DNA of 50,253 bases from Ketobacter sp. Lineage in GTDB: Bacteria; Pseudomonadota; Gammaproteobacteria; Pseudomonadales; Ketobacteraceae. Below are positions 10,511 through 18,700 of this stretch, piece by piece. The number at the start of each line of letters is the position of its first letter. Within the stretch, counting starts at the first letter, position 1. The stretch spans positions 1-50,253 of the forward strand of contig NZ_RCHN01000012.1 in assembly GCF_003671495.1 (NCBI RefSeq), in the 5' to 3' direction. Below the pieces are notes generated by a model. That model searched no databases. It had not been told where the DNA came from and worked only from the letters and a program-made list of their open reading frames with translations. The translations under genes were made by a program, and so were the position numbers.

Positions 10511-11029
10511 GTGACCAGCATGACAGATGCAATCAATGACAAGCGTGAGCAGGCCGTCGGCATGTTGAAATGGCTGTGGCTTTCGGCGGTGGTGGTGATC
10601 ATTGATCAGATCACCAAGCTGGCGGTGGACGGCAGCTTCGAGAAATACGAGCGCCTGGAAATCCTGCCGTTTTTTAATCTGACCCTGGCCTATAACGAAG
10701 GTGCGGCCTTCAGCTTTCTGGCGGGCGCCGGCGGTTGGCAGCGTTGGTTCTTCACTGCCATTGCGGTGGTGGTGAGCATCATGTTGACCCTGTGGCTGCG
10801 CAAGCTGCCGAAGACGGACTGGTGGTCGGCCACGTCCATCTCCCTGATTCTGGGGGGCGCCCTGGGGAATCTGTATGATCGGGTTGCTTACGGCCATGTG
10901 GTGGATTTTCTGGATTTCCATTGGCAAGGGGCGCATTTCCCCGCCTTTAATATCGCTGACAGCGCCATTACCGTGGGCGCCGCCATGATGATTCTGGACA
11001 TGCTGCGCAATCCGGGTAAGCAAACATGA
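10511..11029 (+). CDS. lspA: Lipoprotein signal peptidase (signal peptidase II)
   Basis: A 172-residue inner-membrane aspartic protease that removes signal peptides from diacylglyceryl-prolipoproteins. Four transmembrane helices are visible. The catalytic aspartates are D132 (VVDF) and D150 (NIAD), with the YNEGAAFSFL and GGALGNLYDR motifs between. The start is uncertain: GTG at 10511 or ATG at 10520, both downstream of AAGG at 10495. The stop codon overlaps an ATG (ATGA, 11026-11029) that opens a five-codon mini-ORF leading to fkpB. Confidence 0.95.
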   Translation: MTSMTDAINDKREQAVGMLKWLWLSAVVVIIDQITKLAVDGSFEKYERLEILPFFNLTLAYNEGAAFSFLAGAGGWQRWFFTAIAVVVSIMLTLWLRKLPKTDWWSATSISLILGGALGNLYDRVAYGHVVDFLDFHWQGAHFPAFNIADSAITVGAAMMILDMLRNPGKQT

Positions 11030-11043
11030 GTGAACAACGATGA
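11026..11043 (+). other. Five-codon mini-ORF bridging lspA and fkpB
   Basis: ATG AGT GAA CAA CGA TGA reads MSEQR. Its ATG overlaps the lspA stop (ATGA), and its stop overlaps the fkpB ATG (ATGA again). fkpB itself starts MSESR, and the 14 bases at 11026-11039 match 11040-11053 at 11 positions. This is a duplicated initiation region that could relay terminating ribosomes from lspA to fkpB, which has no clear Shine-Dalgarno of its own. Confidence 0.5.
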
Positions 11044-11504
11044 GTGAATCCCGAATTGGTCCCGGCAAACGGGTCACCTTGCACTTTTCCGTGCTGTTGA
11101 TGGACGGAGCGGTGGTGGATTCCACCCGGGAGCGGGCACCGGCCACCTTCAGCGTGGGGGACGGCAACCTGCTGCCCGGCTTTGAGCAGAGTATTTTCGG
11201 ACTTAAAGCCGGCGACAAGCGCTCCATCCTGCTGCCGGCGGAAGACGCCTTCGGCCCTTACAACCCGGACAACGTGCAGACCATGCGCCGTGGCCTGTTC
11301 CAGCGAGATATGCAACTGGAGCCTGGTGTGGTGGTGTCCTTTGCAGACCAGAGCAAAGCCGAGCTGCCCGGTGTGATTCAGTCGGTCACGGAGCAGCAGG
11401 TGGTGGTGGATTTCAATCATCCCCTGGCCGGTAAGGATCTCACGTTTCAGGTGGAAATCATCAATGTGGTGGACGCCGACTCCCAGGCCGTTGCACTGCA
11501 ATAG
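11040..11504 (+). CDS. fkpB: FKBP-type peptidyl-prolyl cis-trans isomerase (SlpA type)
   Basis: A 154-residue cytosolic isomerase of the SlpA/FkpB type, an FKBP fold interrupted by an IF (insert-in-flap) chaperone domain. Visible features are the VTLHFSVLLMDGAVVDST opening, GDGNLLPGFEQ near 40, the LPAEDAFGPYNP flap near 67 and NHPLAGKDLTFQVEI near 125. Usual length for the family. The position between lspA and ispH is conserved in Gammaproteobacteria. Translation is probably coupled to lspA through the mini-ORF at 11026-11043. Confidence 0.94.
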   Translation: MSESRIGPGKRVTLHFSVLLMDGAVVDSTRERAPATFSVGDGNLLPGFEQSIFGLKAGDKRSILLPAEDAFGPYNPDNVQTMRRGLFQRDMQLEPGVVVSFADQSKAELPGVIQSVTEQQVVVDFNHPLAGKDLTFQVEIINVVDADSQAVALQ

Positions 11505-11552
11505 AAAATCGTCGTCAAACCCCACTCGTCAATCCGCTAAGAGAGGCACAGC

Positions 11553-12485
11553 ATGGAAATCAAAATGGCAAACCCCCGTGGATTCTGCGCCGGTGTGGAT
11601 CGGGCCATCGCCATTGTGAATCGTGCCCTGGATGTGTTCGGGGCGCCCATCTACGTGCGCCATGAAGTGGTGCACAACAAGTTTGTGGTGGACGGCCTGC
11701 GGGAACGGGGGGCGGTATTCGTGGATGAGCTGCAGGAAGTGCCCGACGACGCCATTGTGATTTTCAGTGCCCACGGGGTGTCCAAACAGGTGCAGAACGA
11801 GGCGTCTAACCGGGGGTTGAAGGTGTTTGATGCCACGTGCCCGCTGGTGACCAAGGTACATATGGAAGTGATGAAGTACTCCCGCGACGGCATGGAGTGC
11901 GTGTTGATCGGCCATGAGGGCCACCCGGAAGTGGAAGGCACCATGGGGCAGTATGATACCGCCCACGGGGGCGCCATCTATCTGGTGGAGACGGTGCAGG
12001 ACGTGGCCGGCCTCAAAGTGAAGGACCCCGAAAAGCTGGCCTATGTGACCCAGACCACACTGTCGGTGGACGATACTGCGGCCATCATCGATGCCCTGCG
12101 GGCGCATTTTCCTGCCATTGAAGGGCCGCGCAAGGACGACATCTGCTACGCCACCCAGAACCGCCAGGATGCGGTGAAAACCCTGGCCCTGGAAACCGAC
12201 ATTGTCTTCGTGGTGGGCTCCCCCAACAGCTCCAATTCCAACCGCCTGCGGGAGTTGGCGGAGCGCTGTGGCGCCCGGGCATTCCTGGTGGACGCACCGG
12301 ATCAGATGCACCAATCCTGGCTGGATGGCGTGAAAACCATTGGTGTCACCGCCGGTGCCAGCGCCCCTGAGGAGCTGGTGTCCCAGGTGGTGGACCAATT
12401 AAAGGCCTGGGGTGGGGCAACCCCCGATGAGCTGGCGGGCCGGGAAGAGAACATCGTCTTCTCCATGCCTAAGGAACTTCGCTAA
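11553..12485 (+). CDS. ispH: 4-hydroxy-3-methylbut-2-enyl diphosphate reductase
   Basis: A 310-residue 4Fe-4S enzyme, the last step of the MEP isoprenoid pathway, giving IPP and DMAPP. These feed the IspB prenyltransferase encoded at the window start. The three cluster ligands are C12 (NPRGFCAGV), C96 (DATCPLV) and C198 ([10 protein letters not shown]). H42, H124 and the SSNSNRL substrate loop are also present. GAGAGG lies upstream of the ATG. It ends the murJ-ispH block. The 220-bp gap to fimU carries only weak promoter-like sequences. Confidence 0.97.
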   Translation: MEIKMANPRGFCAGVDRAIAIVNRALDVFGAPIYVRHEVVHNKFVVDGLRERGAVFVDELQEVPDDAIVIFSAHGVSKQVQNEASNRGLKVFDATCPLVTKVHMEVMKYSRDGMECVLIGHEGHPEVEGTMGQYDTAHGGAIYLVETVQDVAGLKVKDPEKLAYVTQTTLSVDDTAAIIDALRAHFPAIEGPRKDDICYATQNRQDAVKTLALETDIVFVVGSPNSSNSNRLRELAERCGARAFLVDAPDQMHQSWLDGVKTIGVTAGASAPEELVSQVVDQLKAWGGATPDELAGREENIVFSMPKELR

Positions 12486-12705
12486 CATGACCTCTAAGTC
12501 ATTGTTATAAAAACCACTTTTCTCTGCTTATTCTGTTATTAGTCAGGTTGATCCGGATCCCGTTCAAAACGCGGAACGGATCACAATCTGATCACCTCTT
12601 AACCCACTGATCCCCAAAAACTACCGATAGTCGCCACCGCCCGGCAGGTTTTTCTGCGCCTCCTATGCTTACTTTGATTAAAAACCAATCAGGCGGAAGT
12701 GCGAA

Positions 12706-13251
12706 ATGCGTCAGCAAGGTTTCACCATAATTGAACTCATGATCACGGTTGCCCTGATCGCCATCATTGCGGCGATCGGCATTCCCTCGTTTCGGGACCT
12801 GATGGCGAGCAACCGGGTGGTCGCCTCCATCAATGAGCTCCATGCCGGTCTGCGGCTGGCCCGGATTGAGGCGGTCAAGCGCAACGACACGGTGGTGTTT
12901 TGCTCCACTTCCGACTCCGCCTCCTGCAGCGGCACCTGGGGTGACGGCTGGTTGGTGTTTCACGATGCCGATGGTGACGGCAACGTGGATGCAGACGAGT
13001 TGATTCGGGTGGGCGAGGGCGTCCGCAACGGCTACAGCCTCACCTTCAGTGGTGGCGGTACCAGCATCAGTTTCCTGGCTCGTGGGATGACCAACGGGCA
13101 AAGCGGCACCTTCAAACTCTGCGACTCAGAAGCGGATGCGGGGCTGGCGCGCGGCATTATCCTGCTGTCCACCGGAGCCACTCGGCGCTCACTGGATACG
13201 GACGGGTCAGGTATTCATGAAGATAACGGAGGCTCTGATTTCTCATGCTAA
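12706..13251 (+). CDS. fimU: Type IV minor pilin, FimU/FimT (GspH) family, cluster 1
   Basis: A 181-residue prepilin. The short leader MRQQG is followed by FTIIELMITVALIAI: cleavage after G5, and Glu at mature position 5. A GspH-type globular domain follows, with two paired cysteines and an Asp-rich DADGDGNVDADE segment near 88-99 that resembles a calcium loop. In the Pseudomonas system FimU is one of the core minor pilins connecting PilV, PilW, PilX and PilY1 to the fibre. It opens the first cluster and overlaps pilV by 7 bases. The FimU and FimT names are not cleanly separable by sequence, and I use fimU from the gene position. Confidence 0.8.
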   Translation: MRQQGFTIIELMITVALIAIIAAIGIPSFRDLMASNRVVASINELHAGLRLARIEAVKRNDTVVFCSTSDSASCSGTWGDGWLVFHDADGDGNVDADELIRVGEGVRNGYSLTFSGGGTSISFLARGMTNGQSGTFKLCDSEADAGLARGIILLSTGATRRSLDTDGSGIHEDNGGSDFSC

Positions 13252-13742
13252 TCAATCATTCTCTTAACCAGCGGCAAACCGGTGTGGGTCTGATCGAAGT
13301 GTTGGTTGCATTACTGATCCTCACCATCGGCATTCTCGGCATGGTGGCATTGCAGACCCGGGCACTGCAATTCAGCCAGGATTCGGTCTATACCTCACAG
13401 GCCCTGATGATGGCTTATGAAATGACTGACCGTATGCGGGCCAACCGCGGCAGCGAAAACGACTACCTGGTGGACTATGGCACGGACGTGGCTGCCGGCA
13501 CCAACTGTGAGTCTTCGGTGTGTACTGCCACGCAAATGGCCAGGTTTGACACGTCGCTGTGGAAGCAGGCCATTGCGGCAAATCTGCCTTACGGTGACGG
13601 TGAGATCACGGTGGACAATACCGGGACCCGCCCGTTCTACACCATCTCCATTCGCTATACCGACCAGAAAATTGAAACCGCGCTGGATGGCGGAGCCGCT
13701 GCTGCCGCGTTTCGTGAAGTGCACGTGAGGACTGAAATATGA
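13245..13742 (+). CDS. pilV: Type IV minor pilin PilV, cluster 1
   Basis: A 165-residue prepilin. Leader MLINHSLNQRQTG is followed by VGLIEVLVALLILTIGILGM, the PilV signature with LIEVLVALLIL and Glu5. The globular part has a Cys pair (C-x4-C near 88) typical of the family. It overlaps fimU by 7 bases and pilW by 4 bases (ATGA), so it is translationally coupled to both. The role is in the pilus-tip priming complex, inferred from family and context. Confidence 0.88.
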   Translation: MLINHSLNQRQTGVGLIEVLVALLILTIGILGMVALQTRALQFSQDSVYTSQALMMAYEMTDRMRANRGSENDYLVDYGTDVAAGTNCESSVCTATQMARFDTSLWKQAIAANLPYGDGEITVDNTGTRPFYTISIRYTDQKIETALDGGAAAAAFREVHVRTEI

Positions 13743-14821
13743 GTTCACGCAAACACCGTCTTTCAATGCCCGCGCACAGGGGCTTCAGCGTAGTCGAGCT
13801 GATGATCGCCATGGTGCTGGGGCTGGTGCTGATGGGGGGAGTGATTCAGGTGTTCCTCTCCACCAAACAGGCTTACAACCTCAATGAGGAAATGGCCTGG
13901 ATTCAGGAAAACGCCCGCTTCTCTGTCGGCTTTATGGCCGAGGACATGCGTATGGCCGGTTACTACGGCTGTGCCTCCCGTGCCACCAGCGTGGCCAATG
14001 TGCTGGACGATCCGGATTCCAGCTGGGTGACGGACTTTGGTAAGGGGCTGCATGGCTATGATGGCGATGCCAACTCGTTCCCGTCGGCGGTGTTTCCCCG
14101 CCCGGTGACGGCATCGTTGCCGAACTCCTTGCCCAGAACCGATGTGTTTACCATTCACAAGGCGGATCTGGATAACTCGTTTCAGGTGACCGGCCATAAC
14201 CCCAATTCCGCGGTAATCGATGTGCAGGGCAATCACAATTACCCGAAAGGCACCATCCTGATTGTCAGTGACTGTCACCATTCAGCGGTGTTCCAAACCA
14301 CCGGTAATGGCACCAATAAGGTCAATCACAATAAAGGTAACTCCGTTGCACCAGGCAATTGCACCAAGGGCCTTGGCCTGCCGGTGATTTGCTCGGCTAA
14401 TGGTACCGGTTATACCTACAAGGAAGATGCGTTCATTATGCGCGCCATCGGCCACGCCTATTACATCGATACGGCGTCCAATGGTGTGCCGGCGCTGTTC
14501 CGGGAAAGCCTCAATACCGGCGGCTCCACCACCACGGCAGAAGAAATGGTGCAGGGTGTGGAAAACATGCAGGTGCAATACGGTCTGGACAGCAACGGGG
14601 ATTCCATTCCGGATCGTTACATGGACGCTGACGATATCTCTGATGCCCAATGGGAATCAGATGTGGTAACAGCGCGTATCACTCTGTTGCTGCGCTCCTT
14701 AACCGAGTTGGCCAATGATCCGCAGGATTTCACCTATATGGGCACCACCTATACCCCCACGGACAACTACGTTCGCCGGGTGTTTTCCACCACCGTTAAA
14801 TTGCGCAATCGAGGTGTCTGA
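13739..14821 (+). CDS. pilW: Type IV minor pilin PilW, cluster 1
   Basis: A 360-residue PilW. Leader MSSRKHRLSMPAHRG (15 residues), then FSVVELMIAMVLGLVLMGG with Glu5. The QENARFSVGFMAEDMRMAGYYGC block just after the helix is highly typical of PilW. The C-terminal half has the VQGVENMQVQYGLDSNGD motif. It is large for a pilin, as usual for this subunit, which fills the GspJ-like position of the tip complex. Coupled to pilV by a 4-base overlap. pilX starts 2 bases after its stop. Confidence 0.9.
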   Translation: MSSRKHRLSMPAHRGFSVVELMIAMVLGLVLMGGVIQVFLSTKQAYNLNEEMAWIQENARFSVGFMAEDMRMAGYYGCASRATSVANVLDDPDSSWVTDFGKGLHGYDGDANSFPSAVFPRPVTASLPNSLPRTDVFTIHKADLDNSFQVTGHNPNSAVIDVQGNHNYPKGTILIVSDCHHSAVFQTTGNGTNKVNHNKGNSVAPGNCTKGLGLPVICSANGTGYTYKEDAFIMRAIGHAYYIDTASNGVPALFRESLNTGGSTTTAEEMVQGVENMQVQYGLDSNGDSIPDRYMDADDISDAQWESDVVTARITLLLRSLTELANDPQDFTYMGTTYTPTDNYVRRVFSTTVKLRNRGV

Positions 14822-14823
14822 CC

Positions 14824-15408
14824 ATGAAGCGTGAACGCGGCAGTATTTTAATGATCAGCCTGGTCATGCTGTTGATCCTGACCATCGTTGGTATCGCCTC
14901 CATCAGCGGCGTATCCATGACCGAGAAAATGACCAACAGTCAGCGGGATTACGATATTGCCTTCGAAATGGCAGAAGCAGCCCTGGTACAAGGTGAGCGC
15001 TGGCTGGATGACTACGATGATGCCTGGGATCACTCCCACCTGAACTGTTCCAGCGGTTCCACTTGCTTTACCGCCAACTGCACCGGCGGCCTGTGTTTTC
15101 GTGGCAGCTACCCATCGGCCTCCAACTCTCTGTGTGAGGTGAGCAGCTACGACAATAATGGCAAGCCGGTGTGGCAGAATTCCGCGATCTGGGATGCCAA
15201 TGCCGCCACTTATTCAGTGACCGTGCCGGCAGTGGAGGCGCCCAAGTATCTTATCGAATTTCTGTGTTACACCCCCCGGGACCCTACCAGCTATACCGAG
15301 CCACCGGATTACACCAGTTGGGTTCGCATCTATCGGGTGACGGCCCTGGCCTATGGCACCCACCCGGAAACCCGCGTCATGTTGCAGTCCACCTACCGCG
15401 TAGACTGA
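14824..15408 (+). CDS. pilX: Type IV minor pilin PilX, cluster 1
   Basis: A 194-residue PilX. MKRERG precedes SILMISLVMLLILTIVGIAS, and mature position 5 is Ile, so the usual Glu5 is missing, as is seen in the GspK-like tip subunits. SGVSMTEKMTNSQRD and the AFEMAEAAL block are the conserved PilX N-terminal features. The globular domain contains several cysteines. The family and the neighbours place it at the pilus tip next to PilV, PilW and PilY1. It is followed after 11 bases by the small secreted protein at 15420. Confidence 0.87.
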   Translation: MKRERGSILMISLVMLLILTIVGIASISGVSMTEKMTNSQRDYDIAFEMAEAALVQGERWLDDYDDAWDHSHLNCSSGSTCFTANCTGGLCFRGSYPSASNSLCEVSSYDNNGKPVWQNSAIWDANAATYSVTVPAVEAPKYLIEFLCYTPRDPTSYTEPPDYTSWVRIYRVTALAYGTHPETRVMLQSTYRVD

Positions 15409-15419
15409 GGAGAGAAGTC

Positions 15420-15758
15420 ATGAACAAGATCAAACTGAGACAATCCGTTCGCGCTGCTGCCTATGCGGTAGCCAGCACCTTCATGCTCTCGCCATCGCTC
15501 AGCAGTGCCGCTATTGATGAGTTTAACGGCCCTGGTGCCGAACAATTGCAAACCACTGAAGTGAAGAATGAGATGGTTTTGTTGCAGCGATTGGATGAAC
15601 GGACGCTGTTAACGGATTCTGGTGCTGTCACCTTGCCATATTCGGTGCAGCTGACCGACACGCGTAATCCTGATGACTGGTACAAGAGGGAGAAAGCCAA
15701 GGTGGTTTTCTACTTCACAAAAAATCTAGAGATGGTTCGAGTCGTTATTTCCGAATAA
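15420..15758 (+). CDS. Small secreted protein between pilX and pilY1 (possible PilY2 counterpart)
   Basis: A 112-residue protein that I do not recognise by sequence. It has a cleavable signal peptide (charged MNKIKLRQSVR, hydrophobic stretch, SLSSAA end near residue 31) and a soluble domain of about 80 residues. That domain has no cysteines and a beta-rich look (VTLPYSVQLTD, AKVVFYF, MVRVVI). AGGAGAG sits 7 bases before the ATG. In Pseudomonas a small secreted protein of similar size, PilY2, lies next to pilY1 but downstream of it. Here the gene is upstream, so a PilY2-like role is only inferred from size and context. The DNA is visibly less GC-rich than pilX. Confidence 0.7.
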   Translation: MNKIKLRQSVRAAAYAVASTFMLSPSLSSAAIDEFNGPGAEQLQTTEVKNEMVLLQRLDERTLLTDSGAVTLPYSVQLTDTRNPDDWYKREKAKVVFYFTKNLEMVRVVISE

Positions 15759-15789
15759 TGCGCCATGCGTTGATAAGCAGGTGAACATG

Positions 15790-18700
15790 ATGAACAAATA
15801 TATAGAAACCAAAACGAGCAGGGCTTCAGGAACTTCAGCAGTATGGGCCGGAATCCTGGTTTCTACCCTGATGTGTCTTACCGGTACGTCTGTCTACGCC
15901 GACGGACTGGCGTCTGATTACGACTCGCTGCCGCCATTGATCAGTACCTCCACTGCCAATGATAAACCCAACGTGTTATTGATGTTGGATACGTCAGGCA
16001 GTATGGATTATGACTCGGATGACGATTATGTGGGTCCGAATCACCACACATCCCGCACCGTCATGTCTCGCCAGGCCATAGGCACCCTGCTGAATAACTT
16101 CGCTGAAACGGTGAACATGGGGTTGATGGCCTTCGAGCCGCCACCTAATTTTGATTACGATCGAAAAGGTTCATCTCCGACCCAGTATTGGGAGGCCCAG
16201 AACCTGAACTGCTGTAACAACTACCGCATCAATCGTGGGTATCTGTACATTCCCATCGGTAGCGTGGACCCCAGCGACACGGCGGCTGCCACTGTGGCCC
16301 GGCGCCAGGAGTTCTATGACCGCCTGGGCTTGAATATTGTCAATCAACCCACTCCGTTCAGTGGCTATTATAATTTGTTCCAGTTTTCCAATAGCGCATA
16401 CACCTCCAGTACCGACTACACCAACAAACGTTTGGTGAGTAATGGTGGTACTCCCATTGCCGGTACCTACCTCTCTGCATTGGAATATAGAAACGGTACT
16501 CTGGCCAGCGGGCATCGCCTTTCCAGTATCAGCGGCACGGATGCGGTTTGGCCCACCAATAATGTGTGTGACGACAGCGACTACGCCATTCTGATTACCG
16601 ACGGTCTGCCATCGGTTAACATTGCGGGTAAAGCCGGTAACAATTATCTGGACGACTTTATGCCAGAAGTGTTGGCTCAGGCGGCAGCTCTGCGTGCTGC
16701 GGGGGTCACAACCTATGTGATCGGATTTGCATTGCCAGGTGGGCCGGAATACCTCAACTCCATGGCAGTGTCCGGCGGCACTGATCAGGCCTATTTTGCG
16801 GAAAACCTCACCGAGCTGACCAGCGTACTGGATGCGATCTTTACCGACATTATCAACAAAACCTCCTCCGGTACCGGTGCAGCGGTGGTGGCCAACCGGG
16901 GTAACGGTTTATCCGCCGACTTCCAGGCATTGTATACACCGGAAAAAGCGTATGACGGTCGTACTGTGCGGTGGGTTGGCACATTGCATAGCTTCTTTAT
17001 CGATGAGAACCGTTTGCTGCGGGAAGACACCAATGGCGACGGTTTGCTGGGCGGCTACAATGTGGACCGTATTCTGGAATTCAACTACGACGATGATGCC
17101 AAGGTCACCTATGTAGACCGCATGCTGAGTTCCAGTGCCACCGACCCAACCCAGATTATCGCCGGGCAAACCATTACATCAGAAATCGAAGACATTGCCG
17201 CCATCTGGAATGCGCGGGATCAACTGGCTGCGGTCAGTGACGTACTGACCCAGCGAACTTACGCCGCTCCTGCTAACACCGGTCGGGCCATTTTCACCAG
17301 TGTGGATGGTGAGACCCTGCTGCCGTTTGTGACGGTGAATGTGGCAGACCTTGAATCGGAGGAAGCACGGGAAGCAACTGCCCGGGACAATATCGAGGAT
17401 CTGGAAGGCCAGCTTTACGGCACACCACCGGATACCAGCAACGCGGATCTTACCAATCTTGAAGGTCTGCTGGGTTCCCTCAGTAACACCATTGCTCTGA
17501 CCGGCGATGTGGATGGCGTGGATGATGGGGATCTGATTGATGCGATCAATGATTTGCTGGCGCAGATTGATGCGGATCGCAGCGATACCAATGCGGACAT
17601 CGCCACTGAAGAAGGTAATCTGGCCACCGCCCTGACGGACGAAGCCACCGAGCTTGATGATTTGACGCAGGCGCAAACGGATCTGGCCACGGAAGAGTCT
17701 GAGCGTGATGCGGCACAGGAAGTACTTGATCAGGCTGTAACCGACAAAGCCAACGCAGATCAGGCGCGGACGGATGCGGAGTCTGCGCTGACCACCGCAG
17801 AATCGGAGCGGGATACTGCCCAGCAGGAACTGACCGATGCCCAAACTGCCCAAACTACTGCCCAGTCAGAGCGTAATGCAGCGGCTGCCGATGTTACCGC
17901 GGCTGAGACAGCTGTATCTGATGCCGAAGGCATCGTGACCACCGAGACCGGTGAGCGTGACGCGGCCAGTACGGCTTTGACACAGGCGCAAACGGATCTA
18001 GGCACAGCGCAAACTGCCTTGTCTGATGCACAGACTGCACTGACCAATGCGCAATCGACTGCCGCCACAGAGAAAGGTCAGTCCGACGCGGCGCTGGAAG
18101 ATCGCGATGACGCACAGACCGCCGTTGACAACGCACAGACCGCCGTAGATGACGCCCAGACAGACGTGGATAACGCCCAGACTGCCGTCAACAATGCCCA
18201 GTCTGATGTGGATGATGCACAACAGGATTATGATGATGCCCTGGCCGCGGCCGGAGGCGACACAGATGATCCGGATGTGGTTGCGGCGCAGTTGGCATTG
18301 AACTCTGCCCAGTCTGACCTTTCCACGGCGCAAACCAATCTGGGCACAGCCCAGGGCGATTTGACGTCAGCTCAATCCACCTTGAGCTCAGCCCAGTCCG
18401 CCTACAACACTGCCGACGCAAACTACACCACCCAGTATAACGAGTGGCAGGATGCGGAGGATGTCGTCACGGATCGCCAGGCAGATGTGAACACTGCGCA
18501 AACCAATGTGAACACAGCCACCACTGCTCGTGATAATGCCCAGACGGCCTACAATCAGGCGGCTGCGGATTTGGCAACCGCAGAAGGTGATCTGACGGCG
18601 GCACAAAACGACCTTTCCGACAAGCAGGATATTCTGCAGGACAAGGAAGATGCGTTAGCCGCAGCCAACACTGACGTGTCCACCAAACAAGCCACCCTGA

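Noticed and set aside
8245..10602. 785-codon minus-strand frame opposite ileS
   Set aside because: It runs antiparallel to a complete, motif-verified ileS and shows no domain. It is a shadow of the GC-rich third-position bias.
12641..12658. Possible sigma-54 promoter before fimU (GG...GC elements in a region controlled by pilus genes)
   Set aside because: The GG and GC elements are 11 bases apart instead of 10, and the flanking consensus is poor. A -10-like TATGCT at 12664 is equally weak, so I name no promoter.
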